Positions 1 to 9,841 are shown, counted from the stretch's first letter. The stretch: 64,000 bases of DNA from Terasakiispira papahanaumokuakeensis (GCF_001709345.1 NZ_MDTQ01000001.1:1525108-1589107); one strand, 5' to 3'. The notes: generated by a model not told the origin, from the sequence alone. Translations and numbers: made by a program.

Positions 1-1
1 A

Positions 2-688
2 ATCACGATCGGTCTTTATCCCGATGTGGGGGCAAGTTGGTTCCTGAATCGTATGCCGGGTCGGTGTGGCTATTTCTTGGGGCTCACGGGGGCCCAGATC
101 AATGCAGCGGATGCGTGCTTTGTGGGCTTGGCTGATCGGTGTATCGCCAATGACCAACGTCAAGCAGTATTTGAGGCGCTCTGTGAAGCGGTGACTGCCG
201 TAGATCTTGCGGATCAGCAGGTGCATCAAGTGCTCAAGGATTTTGAAGCTCAAGATACCTCCCAATGGCCTGAAGCTCAGGTTCAGTCCCACTTTGATGT
301 CATTCAGTCACTTACTGATGCTGCGAATGATGAGCGACTCATTGAGCAGTTATTGAGCTATGACGGCGATGACCCGTGGCTGTCTCGTGCGGCCCAAACA
401 TTGGCCGCAGGCTCGCCGAGCTCCATGCGTCTCATCATTGACCAATTGCGCCGTAGTCGTCATTTGTCGTTAGCACAAGTCTTCCAAGAAGAGCTTGTGG
501 TGTCAGTGCAATCCTGTTTGAAAGGTGAGTTCGCCGAAGGTGTAAGAGCATTACTGGTGGATAAAGATAAAAAGCCTCAGTGGCAATATCCCACGGCGGA
601 GTCAGTGCCTTCGGCTTGGATTGATGACTTTCATCGATTGCCCTGGGGAGATCAGCGCCATCCCTTATCGGATCTGCAGACTTGCTAA
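2..688 (+). CDS. 3-hydroxyisobutyryl-CoA hydrolase, 5'-truncated by window edge
   Basis: The reading frame is open from base 2, so the start lies outside the window and about 228 C-terminal residues remain. The first visible residues, ITIGLYPDVGASWFLNRMPG, match the crotonase-fold active-site strip of HIBYL-CoA hydrolases (xIGLFPDVGxxYFLxRLPG), including the catalytic Asp of the PDVG motif. The following GYFLGLTGAQINAADA block and a C-terminal domain ending LPWGDQRHP are also typical of that subfamily rather than of plain enoyl-CoA hydratases. The family removes CoA from 3-hydroxyisobutyryl-CoA in valine breakdown. The next gene (mmsB) oxidises the product, which supports this call. The GTG at 26 is internal and not a real start. 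Confidence 0.85.
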   Translation: MTIGLYPDVGASWFLNRMPGRCGYFLGLTGAQINAADACFVGLADRCIANDQRQAVFEALCEAVTAVDLADQQVHQVLKDFEAQDTSQWPEAQVQSHFDVIQSLTDAANDERLIEQLLSYDGDDPWLSRAAQTLAAGSPSSMRLIIDQLRRSRHLSLAQVFQEELVVSVQSCLKGEFAEGVRALLVDKDKKPQWQYPTAESVPSAWIDDFHRLPWGDQRHPLSDLQTC

Positions 689-754
689 TCTACAGACTTG
701 CTAATCTTCAGGCTTGCTAATCTTCAGGCTTGCTAATTTACAGGCCTGTTGATC
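677..754. repeat. 16-bp tandem repeat, 4 copies plus a degenerate fifth
   Basis: The unit is cagacttgctaatctt with small variations, at 677-692, 693-708, 709-724 and 725-740. A decayed fifth copy covers 741-754. The array begins inside the last codons of the hydrolase gene: its TAA stop (686-688) is the ctaat part of copy 1. Copies 2-4 therefore repeat the stop-codon context. The 16-bp unit is not a multiple of three. Similar arrays with unrelated units occur at 10647, 17233, 31016 and 58692. Confidence 0.85.
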
Positions 755-865
755 AGAACCCTTATTTCATCTTGGTTTGAGGCCACCATTTTGGGTTTGA
801 GGCCAAAGTCGCAAGGCAAAAAGTGTCCAAGACCACTACAACAAATACAAGAAGGAGTGAGCAAT

Positions 866-1756
866 ATGGCAAAGATTGCATTCATCGGTTTAGGCAACAT
901 GGGCCAACCTATGGCGACATGTTTGGTCAAGGCCGGGCATGACGTTGTTGTCTTTGATCTGGTTGAGTCAGCGATGCAAGCGTTAGAAGCAGCAGGGGCC
1001 AAGGCCGCCCCTTCTGCCGCTGCTGCCGCGGAAGGGGCTGAGTATGTCATCTCGATGTTGCCTGCAGGGCAGCATGTTGAGCGACTCTATCTTGGGCCTG
1101 ACGGTTTATTGGCGAGATTGCCTACTGGCAGTGTCGTGGTCGATTCATCAACCATTGACGCCATGACCGCACGTAAAGTGGGGGCTGAGGCACAAGCGCA
1201 AGGAATCACCTTTGTGGATGCGCCCGTTTCTGGCGGTATTGGCGGTGCCAAAGCCGGGACGTTGACCTTCATTGTTGGGGGGGCGGAATCAGCTTTTGAG
1301 CAAGTGAAAAGTGTATTAGAGCCAATGGCACGCCATGTATTCCATGCTGGAGATTTGGGGGCAGGTCAAGTCGCCAAAGCTTGTAACAATATGCTGTTGG
1401 CGGTTTTGATGGCGGGCACCACCGAGGCGTTAGCGTTAGGCGTTAAAAATGGGCTAGACCCGGCAGTGCTCTCCAATATTATGCAGCAAAGTTCCGGCGG
1501 AAACTGGGTATTGAATGGCTACAACCCTTGGCCTGGTGTGATGCCCGGTGCACCCGCTTCAAATGATTATCAGGGCGGCTTTCAAGTCGATCTGATGTTG
1601 AAGGATTTAGGTCTAGCCACGGATATGGCGACGGCCAGTCATGCGGCGATGCCTATGGGGGCTTTGGCTCGTAATTTATATGCATTACACGCACAACGGG
1701 GCCACGGCAAACAAGATTTTTCGAGTCTTCAGTTTTTCTTTACTTCGGCTGAGTAA
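866..1756 (+). CDS. mmsB: 3-hydroxyisobutyrate dehydrogenase
   Basis: A 296-residue NAD-dependent beta-hydroxyacid dehydrogenase that oxidises 3-hydroxyisobutyrate to methylmalonate semialdehyde in valine catabolism. The N-terminal Rossmann motif is FIGLGNMGQPMA. The substrate-binding motif FVDAPVSGGIGGAKAGTL is present, and the catalytic Lys is in GAGQVAKACNNML. The length equals the usual family length. An open frame extends to 749, but the ATG at 866 has an AAGGAG site at 852-857 and starts directly before the Rossmann strand, so it is chosen. It follows a hydrolase that supplies its substrate and precedes a propionyl-CoA synthetase gene. The 227 bp to the next gene show no convincing terminator. 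Confidence 0.93.
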   Translation: MAKIAFIGLGNMGQPMATCLVKAGHDVVVFDLVESAMQALEAAGAKAAPSAAAAAEGAEYVISMLPAGQHVERLYLGPDGLLARLPTGSVVVDSSTIDAMTARKVGAEAQAQGITFVDAPVSGGIGGAKAGTLTFIVGGAESAFEQVKSVLEPMARHVFHAGDLGAGQVAKACNNMLLAVLMAGTTEALALGVKNGLDPAVLSNIMQQSSGGNWVLNGYNPWPGVMPGAPASNDYQGGFQVDLMLKDLGLATDMATASHAAMPMGALARNLYALHAQRGHGKQDFSSLQFFFTSAE

Positions 1757-1983
1757 ACGCTGGCTTCATTGGGTCTGGGCATGCCCCTGGCCTTGGCTAA
1801 GCTTCAAACGACTCACTCATCACGTAGAGGTAAGGCTGACTGACTCACTATTAATGGGGTGTGAGTCGCATCATGGAGAGGTCTAGGCCATGGATCATTC
1901 CTGCTTGGCTACAGCAATAATCCCATGACTCACACACCACACCACTTTAAATGAGCAGACCACAATAATAAGAGGCAGTCATT

Positions 1984-3876
1984 ATGGTGATGTATCAAGA
2001 CGCCAAGACACAGGCGCAAGAAGATCCAAAGCGTTTCTGGGCGGAGCAGGCGGCTCAGATCAGTTGGTATAGACCCCCTCAGCAAATCCTTCAAGAGAAT
2101 AGTGACGGTACTCATCAATGGTTTGCTGATGGCACCCTGAATAGCTGTCATCTAGCTGTTGATATTCATATTGAACAAGGACGGGGGGATCAGCTGGCTC
2201 TTATTTATGATTCTCCTGTGAGTGAAACTAAAGCAACGTTTACTTATCTGGAGTTACGTGATGCCGTGGCTCGATTCGCTGGGGTATTGAGCCAAATGGG
2301 CGTCGTCAAGGGAGACCGAGTGGTTATTTATATGCCGATGGTGCCTGAGGCGGCGATAGCCATGTTGGCTTGTGCGCGTATTGGCGCCATCCATTCTGTG
2401 GTCTTTGGTGGTTTTGCTCCGCATGAGCTGGCAGTCCGCATTGATGACGCAAAGCCCAAAATTCTACTGACGGCCTCTTGCGGCATTGAGGTCACTAAGG
2501 TAATTCCTTATAAGCCTTTGGTGGATCAAGCATTAGAGGAGGCGACTCACCAACCTGACCAAGTCGTTGTGCTCCAGCGCCCTCAAATGTCGGCAGAGTT
2601 AAAGTCAGGGCGTGATCTGGATTGGTACCAAGTGCAAGAGGGTGTCGAGCCTGCTGACTGTGTGGCTGTGGGGGCACTGGATCCTCTCTATATTCTCTAT
2701 ACTTCAGGCACAACCGGTCAGCCTAAAGGGATTGTACGAGAAAGTGGTGGGCATGCCGTTGCCATGCATTATGCATTGCGTGAAATTTATAATATGCAAG
2801 CGGGGGATGTGTGGTGGGGGATTTCCGATATTGGTTGGGTTGTCGGGCACTCTTTCATTGTCTATGCACCGTTAATGGGTGGATGTACGACTATATTTTA
2901 TGAAGGTAAGCCCGTTAAAACCCCTGATGCGGGTGCCTTATGGCGAGTGATACAAGAATATCAAGTTCAGGGCATTTTCTGTGCGCCAACAGCCTTTAGA
3001 GCCATTCGCTGCGAAGATCCAGAAGGTGACTTGTTTAACCAATATGATGTCTCTTCGTTGAAGCATATCTTTGTCGCGGGCGAAAAGTTGGATTCGCCTA
3101 CATATCACTGGCTGCATGAGCTGGCCCAAAAGCCCGTTTATGATCATTGGTGGCAAACTGAAATTGGTTGGCCTGTGACTGCACCGATGACGGCATGGGG
3201 TGAAACGTCGATTCGCCAAGGCTCAACGAATCGTGCAGTTCCTGGATATGACGTTCAGGTCTTGGGGGCTGATGGCCAAGTTTTAGAGGCCAATGAAATG
3301 GGCGCGATTGCGATTCGCCTTCCCTTGCCCCCCGGCGTGGCGCAGACGCTGTGGCAAAATCACGAGCGCTATTTAAATGCTTATCTCGGTGCTTTCCAAG
3401 GGTGGTATTTCTCTGGGGATGGTGGATACCTGGATGATGAGGGGTTTGTCTACATCATGGGGCGGACCGATGATGTCATCAATGTTGCTGGCCATCGCCT
3501 GTCAACGGGCGAGATGGAAGAAATTGTCGCGACTCATTCGGCTGTCGCAGAGTGTGCCGTGATCGGGGTGAATGATGATTTAAAAGGGCAGGTGCCGGTT
3601 GGATTAGTATTACTGAAGGCTGGTGCTCAGTATGAGCATGAAACAGTAGAGGCCGAATTGATTGCGCTAGTTCGGGAGAAGATCGGTCCCGTTGCTTGTT
3701 TTCAAAGGGCTATCGTGGTTGAACGTTTACCCAAAACGCGTTCAGGAAAGATTTTACGTGCGGTCTTGCGCAAAGTCGCCAATGGCGAAACCTACACCGT
3801 GCCTTCTACGATCGATGATGAGTCTATATTGCCTGAAATCGAAGATAATATGAGGCGAGAGGGTCTTGTTCGTTAA
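1984..3876 (+). CDS. prpE: Propionyl-CoA synthetase (acyl-CoA synthetase family)
   Basis: A 630-residue AMP-forming acyl-CoA synthetase that activates propionate (and probably acetate) via an acyl-adenylate. It has the ACS N-terminal domain, the P-loop-like YTSGTTGQPKG near residue 240, the HWWQTEIGWP motif (A5 region) and the hinge/A8 motif YIMGRTDDVINVAGHRLSTG. The C-terminal KTRSGK places the catalytic, acetylatable Lys at about 589. The wording around the P-loop (IVRESGGHA) and WWQTEIGWP is closer to PrpE than to Acs (WWQTETG). The ATG at 1984 has AGAGG about 8 nt upstream; a second ATG at 1990 is possible. Next to mmsB it would deal with the propionyl end of valine breakdown. A terminator follows. 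Confidence 0.85.
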   Translation: MVMYQDAKTQAQEDPKRFWAEQAAQISWYRPPQQILQENSDGTHQWFADGTLNSCHLAVDIHIEQGRGDQLALIYDSPVSETKATFTYLELRDAVARFAGVLSQMGVVKGDRVVIYMPMVPEAAIAMLACARIGAIHSVVFGGFAPHELAVRIDDAKPKILLTASCGIEVTKVIPYKPLVDQALEEATHQPDQVVVLQRPQMSAELKSGRDLDWYQVQEGVEPADCVAVGALDPLYILYTSGTTGQPKGIVRESGGHAVAMHYALREIYNMQAGDVWWGISDIGWVVGHSFIVYAPLMGGCTTIFYEGKPVKTPDAGALWRVIQEYQVQGIFCAPTAFRAIRCEDPEGDLFNQYDVSSLKHIFVAGEKLDSPTYHWLHELAQKPVYDHWWQTEIGWPVTAPMTAWGETSIRQGSTNRAVPGYDVQVLGADGQVLEANEMGAIAIRLPLPPGVAQTLWQNHERYLNAYLGAFQGWYFSGDGGYLDDEGFVYIMGRTDDVINVAGHRLSTGEMEEIVATHSAVAECAVIGVNDDLKGQVPVGLVLLKAGAQYEHETVEAELIALVREKIGPVACFQRAIVVERLPKTRSGKILRAVLRKVANGETYTVPSTIDDESILPEIEDNMRREGLVR

Positions 3877-3921
3877 AGCCTGATTGCCTAATACGATATA
3901 CACAGCGTTATCTATTACAGC

Positions 3922-3958
3922 ATCGCCTTTTCCATTATATGGGGAAGGCGATTTTTTT
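3922..3958 (+). terminator. Rho-independent terminator after prpE
   Basis: A 12-bp stem, ATCGCCTTTTCC (3922-3933) with GGGGAAGGCGAT (3941-3952) including a G-T pair, and a 7-nt loop, followed by a T run (3952-3958). It sits 45 bp after the prpE stop and separates it from the sulfate operon. Confidence 0.85.
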
Positions 3959-4103
3959 ATACCGTTATCTTATGTGGGGTCAATATAGAGTAAGGATATT
4001 CTCATTCGGTATATAAAGCTTTCTTGTCATATCAAATGCTTTTAATTAGCCTTGTTACTTATAAAAGGCTAAATTCTTATTCTTTTTTTGGATATCGGAT
4101 CTC

Positions 4104-5114
4104 ATGCTTAACAAGTCGCGTTTTTTTAGGCCTCTATTCGGTGCGTTACTGGTGAGCGCCTCACTTCAGGCTTCAGCCGCTGATCAGTCGTTGCTCAACA
4201 CCTCTTATGACATCGCGCGTGAGCTCTTTGCGTCATATAACCCTATGTTTGCTGAGCATTGGAAAGAGGAAACAGGTCATACGGTTGAAATTCGACAATC
4301 GCATGCGGGTTCTTCCAAGCAAGCACTGGCGATTTTGCAGGGGTTACCGGCAGATGTGGTAACGTTCAATCAAGTGACGGATGTTCAGGTGTTGCATGAT
4401 CGCGGGAACTTGGTGTCGGCCGATTGGAAAAGCCAATTCCCTAACGGCAGCTCTCCTTATTATTCCACGACGGCATTTCTGGTGCGTCAAGGAAACCCCA
4501 AAGGTATCGATAGTTGGGCCGATCTAGTGCGTGATGATGTCCGCATTGTCTTCCCCAATCCGAAAACATCGGGTAATGGCCGCTATACCTACTTGGCAGC
4601 ATTAGGTTATGCCCAGAAGACCTTCGGTGATGATCAAGCCAAAATTGATGAGTTCATGAAAACTTTCCTGTCGCACGTTGCCGTTTTTGACACTGGCGGC
4701 CGTGGTGCGACGACCACTTTTGTTGAGCGAAAGATTGGGGATGTATTGATCACTTTTGAGTCAGAGGTCAATAACATTCGTGATCAGTATAGTGATGACC
4801 AATATGAAGTGGTTGTGCCAAAGACCTCTATTCTTGCTGAATTCCCTGTCGCCGTTGTTGAACGTAATGCCGAACGTAATGGCACCACTGAAGTGGCGCA
4901 CGAATACTTGAACTATCTCTATAGCGAGCCTGCACAAAGGCTTTTGGCCGGTTTTAACTACCGCGTGCACAACGAAACGGTCAAGGCAGAAGTGGCAGAT
5001 CGTTTTCCCGAGGTCGATTTGTTGACAGTCGAAGACATTGCGGGTGGTTGGCCGGAAGCCATGAAAAATATATTCAGCAGTGGCGCCAAGCTTGATCAGT
5101 TGCAGCGACGCTAA
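4104..5114 (+). CDS. sbp: Periplasmic sulfate-binding protein
   Basis: A 336-residue substrate-binding protein for the ABC importer encoded downstream. It starts with a Sec signal peptide (about residues 1-25, cleavage near ASA-AD). The mature protein then shows the Sbp/CysP landmarks: [23 protein letters not shown] (oxyanion-binding loop), [26 protein letters not shown] and [11 protein letters not shown]. Length and order are those of Sbp; CysP (thiosulfate) paralogues are very similar, so ligand preference between sulfate and thiosulfate cannot be fixed. The Shine-Dalgarno site is weak. An 8-bp stem at 4046-4053/4065-4072 lies in the leader just upstream. cysT, cysW and cysA follow, after a 240-bp gap holding a degenerate repeat. 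Confidence 0.92.
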   Translation: MLNKSRFFRPLFGALLVSASLQASAADQSLLNTSYDIARELFASYNPMFAEHWKEETGHTVEIRQSHAGSSKQALAILQGLPADVVTFNQVTDVQVLHDRGNLVSADWKSQFPNGSSPYYSTTAFLVRQGNPKGIDSWADLVRDDVRIVFPNPKTSGNGRYTYLAALGYAQKTFGDDQAKIDEFMKTFLSHVAVFDTGGRGATTTFVERKIGDVLITFESEVNNIRDQYSDDQYEVVVPKTSILAEFPVAVVERNAERNGTTEVAHEYLNYLYSEPAQRLLAGFNYRVHNETVKAEVADRFPEVDLLTVEDIAGGWPEAMKNIFSSGAKLDQLQRR

Positions 5115-5218
5115 TCGCGCAGTGGCTGAGATTCTTTAGGTCGCGCGCCTTACACCCATTTTTCATGTTTAGTCGTCGTTGCGATGGCGGCTAAACATCC
5201 TGTTTTAGAGTGTAACTC

Positions 5219-5294
5219 TTTAGTTCGGTCCTATATTCGGTTCTATAGTTCGACGCTACAACTCGATGCTATAGCTCGACTTTATAGTCAGGCT
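5219..5294. repeat. Degenerate ~13-bp tandem repeat between sbp and cysT
   Basis: About six copies of a unit close to ctatagttcgacg: 5219-5230, 5231-5242, 5243-5255, 5256-5268, 5269-5281 and 5282-5294. Copies differ at several positions. It occupies much of the 240-bp sbp-cysT gap, about 105 bp after the sbp stop. Parts can fold back because the unit core ctatag is palindromic, so an RNA processing or stabilising role between the abundant binding protein and the permease genes is possible but unproven. Confidence 0.6.
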
Positions 5295-5353
5295 GTCGTG
5301 TCTTTTGAACCCTTTATTCAGACAGCCCGTGTGTTAACGAGAGAATCGATGAG

Positions 5354-6220
5354 ATGAGTTCGAGTGTAGTGAATTCCAATGATATGAGGCGACCTCGGCA
5401 TAAGAGAGTATTGCCAGGGCTTGGCCTCACGTTGGGAACCTCGGTGTTGTTTATTAGCCTTATTCTTCTATTGCCCTTGTCCGGGTTGGTGATGCAAACG
5501 GCTGAGATGGGGTGGGAACGTTATTGGTTTGTGATTACGGATCCTCAGGTCGTGGCGAGTTATCGTCTTACTCTGGTCTCGGCCTTATGGGCCTCACTCT
5601 TTAATGGAGTGTTTGGGTTGCTACTCGCTTGGGTGCTGGTGCGTTATGAGTTTCCCGGACGTCGTTTACTGGATGCACTGGTTGATCTTCCCTTCGCATT
5701 GCCCACGGCGGTTGCTGGTATCACCTTAGCCACGCTCTATAGCGATGAAGGCTGGTACGGTGGGTGGTTATCCGGCGAGCTGGGAATTCAGGTGGCTTAT
5801 ACCCCTTTAGGGGTCGTCATTGCGATGGCCTTCACCAGTATTCCTTTTGTGGTGCGCACGGTTCAGCCCGTCTTAGAGGAGATGGCGGTTGAGGAGGAGG
5901 AGGCCGGTATGACGCTTGGTGCCTCAGATTGGACGGTATTTCGACGGATCCTGTTGCCTTCTTTATGGCCTGCGTTGGTTACCGGTGCGGCCCTCTCATT
6001 TACTCGAAGTTTAGGTGAGTTTGGTGCCGTCATCTTTATTGCGGGCAATATGCCTTATGTAAGTGAAGTCACCTCGTTAATGATTTTTATGCGCTTGCAA
6101 GAGTTTGATTTTGCGGCGGCTAGCGCGATTGCGTCGGTTGTTTTGGGGGTATCGCTGTTGCTGCTATTGCTGATCAATATTTGGCAAGCACGCTTCTTAC
6201 GGCGTTTTCAGGGGCGTTGA
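5354..6220 (+). CDS. cysT: Sulfate/thiosulfate ABC transporter permease CysT (CysU)
   Basis: A 288-residue inner-membrane permease with about six transmembrane helices. It carries the BPD_transp_1 EAA loop (EEEEAGMTLGASDWTVFRRILLP), which docks on the CysA ATPase, and the conserved YEFPGRRLLDALVDLPFALPTAVAGI and SLGEFGAVIFIAGN segments of CysT/CysW. It pairs with CysW to form the channel for sulfate import. The ATG at 5354 is used because the one at 5349 runs straight into a stop; the ribosome-binding site is weak. CysW starts 14 bp later. Confidence 0.93.
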   Translation: MSSSVVNSNDMRRPRHKRVLPGLGLTLGTSVLFISLILLLPLSGLVMQTAEMGWERYWFVITDPQVVASYRLTLVSALWASLFNGVFGLLLAWVLVRYEFPGRRLLDALVDLPFALPTAVAGITLATLYSDEGWYGGWLSGELGIQVAYTPLGVVIAMAFTSIPFVVRTVQPVLEEMAVEEEEAGMTLGASDWTVFRRILLPSLWPALVTGAALSFTRSLGEFGAVIFIAGNMPYVSEVTSLMIFMRLQEFDFAAASAIASVVLGVSLLLLLLINIWQARFLRRFQGR

Positions 6221-6234
6221 TATGGAGGTGCATA

Positions 6235-7113
6235 GTGGCCGCTAAACAGTCTCATCGAGTCGGTGATCATCCGCTGGTCAAATGGACATTGATCATTGTG
6301 ACGTTGTTACTGACGTCAATTTTGTTAGTCGTACCGTTAGTGGGGATCTTTCATCAAGCATTTGCACTTGGTGCGGCCCATTACTGGGCTAGCATTGCTG
6401 ATAGCTACACGTTACACGCTATTTTATTAACGCTATTTGTCGCGGCATTAACCGTACCCTTGAACTTGGTTTTTGGCATCATGTTGGCTTGGGCCGTTAC
6501 TCGGTTTCAATTTCCTGGCCGTAAGTTATTGATGACGTTAATGGATATTCCGTTTGCGGTTTCTCCTGTTGTGGCCGGTTTGCTGTACTTGCTGCTTTAT
6601 GGACGCAATGGCTGGATCGGCAGCTGGTTGGATGAGCATAGCATTCAACTGATGTTCGCTTGGCCGGGGATTGTCATGGTCACGGTCTTTGTCACCTGCC
6701 CTTTTGTTGCGCGTGAGCTGATTCCATTGATGCAGCAACACGGGCGGGAAGAAGAGGAAGCCGCGGTGATTTTAGGGGCTTCGGGGTGGCAGGTTTTCCG
6801 TCGGGTCACTTTTCCCAATATTAAGTGGGCGTTGCTTTATGGTGTGATTCTAACGAATGCCCGGGCAGTGGGTGAGTTTGGCGCGGTTTCCGTCGTGTCA
6901 GGGAGTATTCGTGGTGAAACCAATACATTACCGCTTCACGTTCAACTCTTATATCAGGACGAAAGTGTGGCGGCTTTTGCCAGTGCTTCGTTACTGGCGG
7001 GTATAGCGCTATTGACTTTGATCATCAAGGCGTTGGTGGAGTGGCGACAGTCACGCCAGGATAAACTCGCCAATGCTGAGCCGCTCGTTGTTGCTGATAA
7101 GGTGGGGTCATGA
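6235..7113 (+). CDS. cysW: Sulfate/thiosulfate ABC transporter permease CysW
   Basis: The second half of the sulfate channel, 292 residues, about six transmembrane helices. The EAA loop is [20 protein letters not shown], and the N-terminal half has [25 protein letters not shown]. An upstream in-frame start at 6181 would overlap cysT by 40 bp. The GTG at 6235 has a clean GGAGGT (6224-6229) five bases upstream and gives the normal CysW length, so it is preferred. The last four bases (ATGA, 7110-7113) overlap the cysA start, which points to translational coupling. Confidence 0.93.
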   Translation: MAAKQSHRVGDHPLVKWTLIIVTLLLTSILLVVPLVGIFHQAFALGAAHYWASIADSYTLHAILLTLFVAALTVPLNLVFGIMLAWAVTRFQFPGRKLLMTLMDIPFAVSPVVAGLLYLLLYGRNGWIGSWLDEHSIQLMFAWPGIVMVTVFVTCPFVARELIPLMQQHGREEEEAAVILGASGWQVFRRVTFPNIKWALLYGVILTNARAVGEFGAVSVVSGSIRGETNTLPLHVQLLYQDESVAAFASASLLAGIALLTLIIKALVEWRQSRQDKLANAEPLVVADKVGS

Positions 7114-8228
7114 GTATTCGAATTGAGAATGTCGCTAAACGTTTTGGTGCTTTTCAGGCGCTGGCCCCCTTATCTCTGGATATTGGCGAAGGTGAAATGG
7201 TCGGTCTTTTAGGTCCTTCTGGATCAGGTAAGACCACATTGCTTCGTATTATTGCAGGGCTTGAAGGTGCCGATACGGGGCGTATCTGGTTTGGTTCGCG
7301 CGATGTGAGTGAGCTTCATGTCCGTGATCGTCGTGTCGGGTTCGTTTTTCAGCATTATGCTTTATTCAAGCATATGACGGTGGCTGACAATGTGGCCTTC
7401 GGGTTGGAGGTTTTGCCGCGACATGAACGGCCCTCGTCTGCACAGATTAAGCAGCGAGTGGGTGATCTCCTAGACATGGTGCAGTTAAATCATTTAGCCC
7501 AACGCTTTCCTGCTCAGCTATCTGGGGGGCAAAAGCAGCGTGTTGCGCTTGCGCGAGCCTTAGCGACACAGCCCGAAGTGTTGCTGATGGATGAACCATT
7601 CGGTGCTCTGGATGCTAAAGTGCGTAAAGAATTGCGGCAGTGGCTTCGTCAGCTTCATGAAGAGCTTAAGTTTACTAGCGTATTTGTCACTCACGATCAG
7701 GATGAGGCCTTGGAGCTTTCTGATCAGGTGGTTGTGATGAGTCATGGGCGCATTGAACAAGTTGATGAGCCAGCGAAGCTTTATGCTTCACCCCAGAGCC
7801 GCTTTGTCTTTGATTTTCTGGGGCATGTGAATGTGTTTGAAGGCCAGTCATATCGCGGCCGCTTGAATCAAGGCCAAGCCTGGATTCAGCTCCCTGAACA
7901 GCACCTCGATAGTGGGGAGCTCTATATGCGTCCACATGAGATGCGGGTGACAGCGAACCCGACTACCATCGCACATTTACCTTTGAAAGTGATGGCGGTG
8001 AATCCGGTTGGGGCAGAGGTTCGCCTTGAGTTGGTTCCATTGGGCTGGGAGACCTCTTCTCCCTGGGAGCTCGGACTATCTCATCATGAATATCAACGCT
8101 GGTCACTTAAACGGGGTGATCAGGTCTATGTTGAACCCTCTAAAGCTCACTTCTTTAGTCAGCATACTGCTGCACCTAGCGAGATCTCTTGGCCTTGTAC
8201 CTCTACTGCGGGTGTTGTTGAGGTATGA
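7110..8228 (+). CDS. cysA: Sulfate/thiosulfate ABC transporter ATP-binding protein CysA
   Basis: The 372-residue cytoplasmic ATPase that drives the CysT/CysW channel. Walker A is GPSGSGKTT, the Q-loop is [13 protein letters not shown], the signature is [15 protein letters not shown], Walker B is VLLMDEP and the switch His is in [11 protein letters not shown] regulatory C-terminal extension of about 130 residues follows the ATPase core and is typical of CysA. It overlaps cysW by four bases and ends 37 bp before a strong terminator, which closes the operon. Confidence 0.95.
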   Translation: MSIRIENVAKRFGAFQALAPLSLDIGEGEMVGLLGPSGSGKTTLLRIIAGLEGADTGRIWFGSRDVSELHVRDRRVGFVFQHYALFKHMTVADNVAFGLEVLPRHERPSSAQIKQRVGDLLDMVQLNHLAQRFPAQLSGGQKQRVALARALATQPEVLLMDEPFGALDAKVRKELRQWLRQLHEELKFTSVFVTHDQDEALELSDQVVVMSHGRIEQVDEPAKLYASPQSRFVFDFLGHVNVFEGQSYRGRLNQGQAWIQLPEQHLDSGELYMRPHEMRVTANPTTIAHLPLKVMAVNPVGAEVRLELVPLGWETSSPWELGLSHHEYQRWSLKRGDQVYVEPSKAHFFSQHTAAPSEISWPCTSTAGVVEV

Positions 8229-8264
8229 GCATGTATTGAGGCGCCATTGCATGTGACGATCAAT

Positions 8265-8298
8265 AAAAAACCGCAGCCTTGTGCTGCGGTTTTTTTTT
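8265..8298 (+). terminator. Rho-independent terminator after cysA
   Basis: A 7-bp stem, CCGCAGC (8271-8277) with GCTGCGG (8283-8289), flanked by an A run (8265-8270) and a T run (8290-8298). The flanking A and T runs extend the stem, so it could also act on the opposite strand. Confidence 0.92.
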
Positions 8299-8650
8299 GG
8301 AGGGCGGAGATTCACGACTGTGATGAAGTGAATACTCTTCTGATCTCGCCTCACTTTTCTTGTGTAACCGCCTTAGCGCTCATCAGCTTATAGCGTTCTC
8401 TCTTTTGCCCACTAAAACCTTGACGATATGTGGGTTTAAAGTTGATGTTTGGTCTCTTTTTACCCTAAGAATTATGGCTTTTTCAAAAATATTTTATGTT
8501 CTGAATTAAAAATAGCGTGTTGTTTGGCAATGTTGGAGATGAGTGACTACATTCATGACAGCAAAGCCAAAATTCAAGATTCTGTCATCCTTTAATCAGA
8601 TGTTTTGAAGGTTACATCATGGATCAATAGGTTTGAGATCAAGGAGGCTC
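8299..8650. other. Gene-free region upstream of the chemosensory operon
   Basis: About 350 bp between the cysA terminator and the first MCP gene. I see no credible ORF. The stretch 8460-8520 is AT-rich, as expected for a promoter region. I looked for a sigma-28 (TAAA-N15-GCCGATAA) or sigma-54 (TGGCAC-N5-TTGCW) promoter and found no good match. A ribosome-binding site AAGGAGG at 8641-8647 belongs to the MCP gene. Confidence 0.6.
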
Positions 8651-9841
8651 ATGGAAACGTTATCCTTAAGAAAAGCCAAATGGATGGTGATTGGACTATG
8701 GATGGCGATTGTGGCTACCGGTGGACTTGTTATGGTTTTTGATCGTGAAAACCTGACCAGTACGTCGCTTATGTTATTGGGTATATTGATTTTTTGTAGT
8801 GCTATTTTAGCACGTATGGCTTGGCCAAAGCGCTCATCAGAGATAGCCGGAAGTCATGATGATGACGTGATTGAGACACTCGGTGATGAGGCTAACTTCT
8901 CTACTGATGAGGTCTTGAAAAGCGCCTTCGAAGATTTCCTCCCGGTTTGGCGTCAGACGCTTGAGGGGAGTCGGATCCAAATGGAAGATGCCATCAGTAT
9001 TTTGACGCAAAATTTTGATCAAATGCACCAGCAAATTCAGCATGTGCTTAAAAGTGCTGACTCGGCTGACGTTCATGATGACACTATTGGGCAAATGACC
9101 GATCAGGCGCGTAACACCTTCCTTGAGTTATTAGCCTCTCAGGAAGAAAGTGCTCGTCGTGAGAAAACAAATTTCCAGATGATTGAAGCGCTCTCTGAAC
9201 ATAATGCTGAGCTGGTGAAATTTTCCGATGATGTCCAGATGATCGCTGAACGTATCAATTTATTGGCTCTAAATGCTGCTATTGAGGCTGCTCGAGCAGG
9301 AGAGGCGGGTCGTGGTTTTGCAGTGGTTGCAGATGAGGTGAGGTCATTGGCTTCTCGCTCGTCAGATACGGGCGAACGTATCGAGAACGTTGTTATGAAA
9401 GTCAATGAAACCATCAAAAATGTCGTGAGTCATGCCCAAGAAAGTTTAGACCATGCGCGTGAAGGGCGTGAGCATGATCAGGAACGTATTGATGCCGTAT
9501 TACACCAGCTTGATACCAGTATCGAAGTCATGTCAGAAGATAATCGCGCACTGAAAAAGTTACGTGATGACATGGCTTTAGAAGTGAGTGAAGTGATTGT
9601 TCGATTACAGTTTCAAGATGAAATGAGCCAAGTCATTACGCATGTAGTGGAAGGAATGACAGATGCCGAACAATTGATGGGTCAATCGAACGACTTTTCT
9701 TCGGACCAAATTAAATTACATGCGGATAAGCTTACTCAAAATATGCATCGACGGGCCTCAACCGATTTTGAGCGACGTATTTTATCTGGAGAGTCTCCAG
9801 AGCAGGCAGCTCAGGGAAATGATGAGGTGACTTTTTTCTAA
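8651..9841 (+). CDS. Methyl-accepting chemotaxis protein without a periplasmic sensor domain
   Basis: A 396-residue chemoreceptor-like protein. Two close transmembrane helices (about residues 9-28 and 37-56) are joined by only a few residues, so there is no room for a periplasmic ligand domain. The conserved MCP hairpin tip is [19 protein letters not shown], with [15 protein letters not shown] after it. The C-terminal part carries [10 protein letters not shown] and ends without a CheR-tether motif. ATG 8651 with AAGGAGG three bases upstream is preferred over the in-frame TTG at 8633. It is the first gene of the che operon and probably sits in the array as an accessory or cytoplasmically sensing receptor. 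Its signal cannot be inferred. Confidence 0.85.
   Translation: METLSLRKAKWMVIGLWMAIVATGGLVMVFDRENLTSTSLMLLGILIFCSAILARMAWPKRSSEIAGSHDDDVIETLGDEANFSTDEVLKSAFEDFLPVWRQTLEGSRIQMEDAISILTQNFDQMHQQIQHVLKSADSADVHDDTIGQMTDQARNTFLELLASQEESARREKTNFQMIEALSEHNAELVKFSDDVQMIAERINLLALNAAIEAARAGEAGRGFAVVADEVRSLASRSSDTGERIENVVMKVNETIKNVVSHAQESLDHAREGREHDQERIDAVLHQLDTSIEVMSEDNRALKKLRDDMALEVSEVIVRLQFQDEMSQVITHVVEGMTDAEQLMGQSNDFSSDQIKLHADKLTQNMHRRASTDFERRILSGESPEQAAQGNDEVTFF

Noticed and set aside
733-1050. 105-residue frame on the minus strand over mmsB
   Set aside because: It is the mirror of the Rossmann-coding region of mmsB, with low-complexity Ala runs coming from GCx codons on the other strand; no ribosome-binding site or family match.
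6181-6234. Longer N-terminus for CysW starting at 6181
   Set aside because: It would overlap cysT by 40 bp and adds a segment read from cysT DNA in another frame; the GTG at 6235 has a clean GGAGGT.
8103-8354. 83-residue minus-strand frame over the cysA end and terminator
   Set aside because: It passes through the terminator hairpin and the antisense of cysA; no ribosome-binding site or recognisable protein features.
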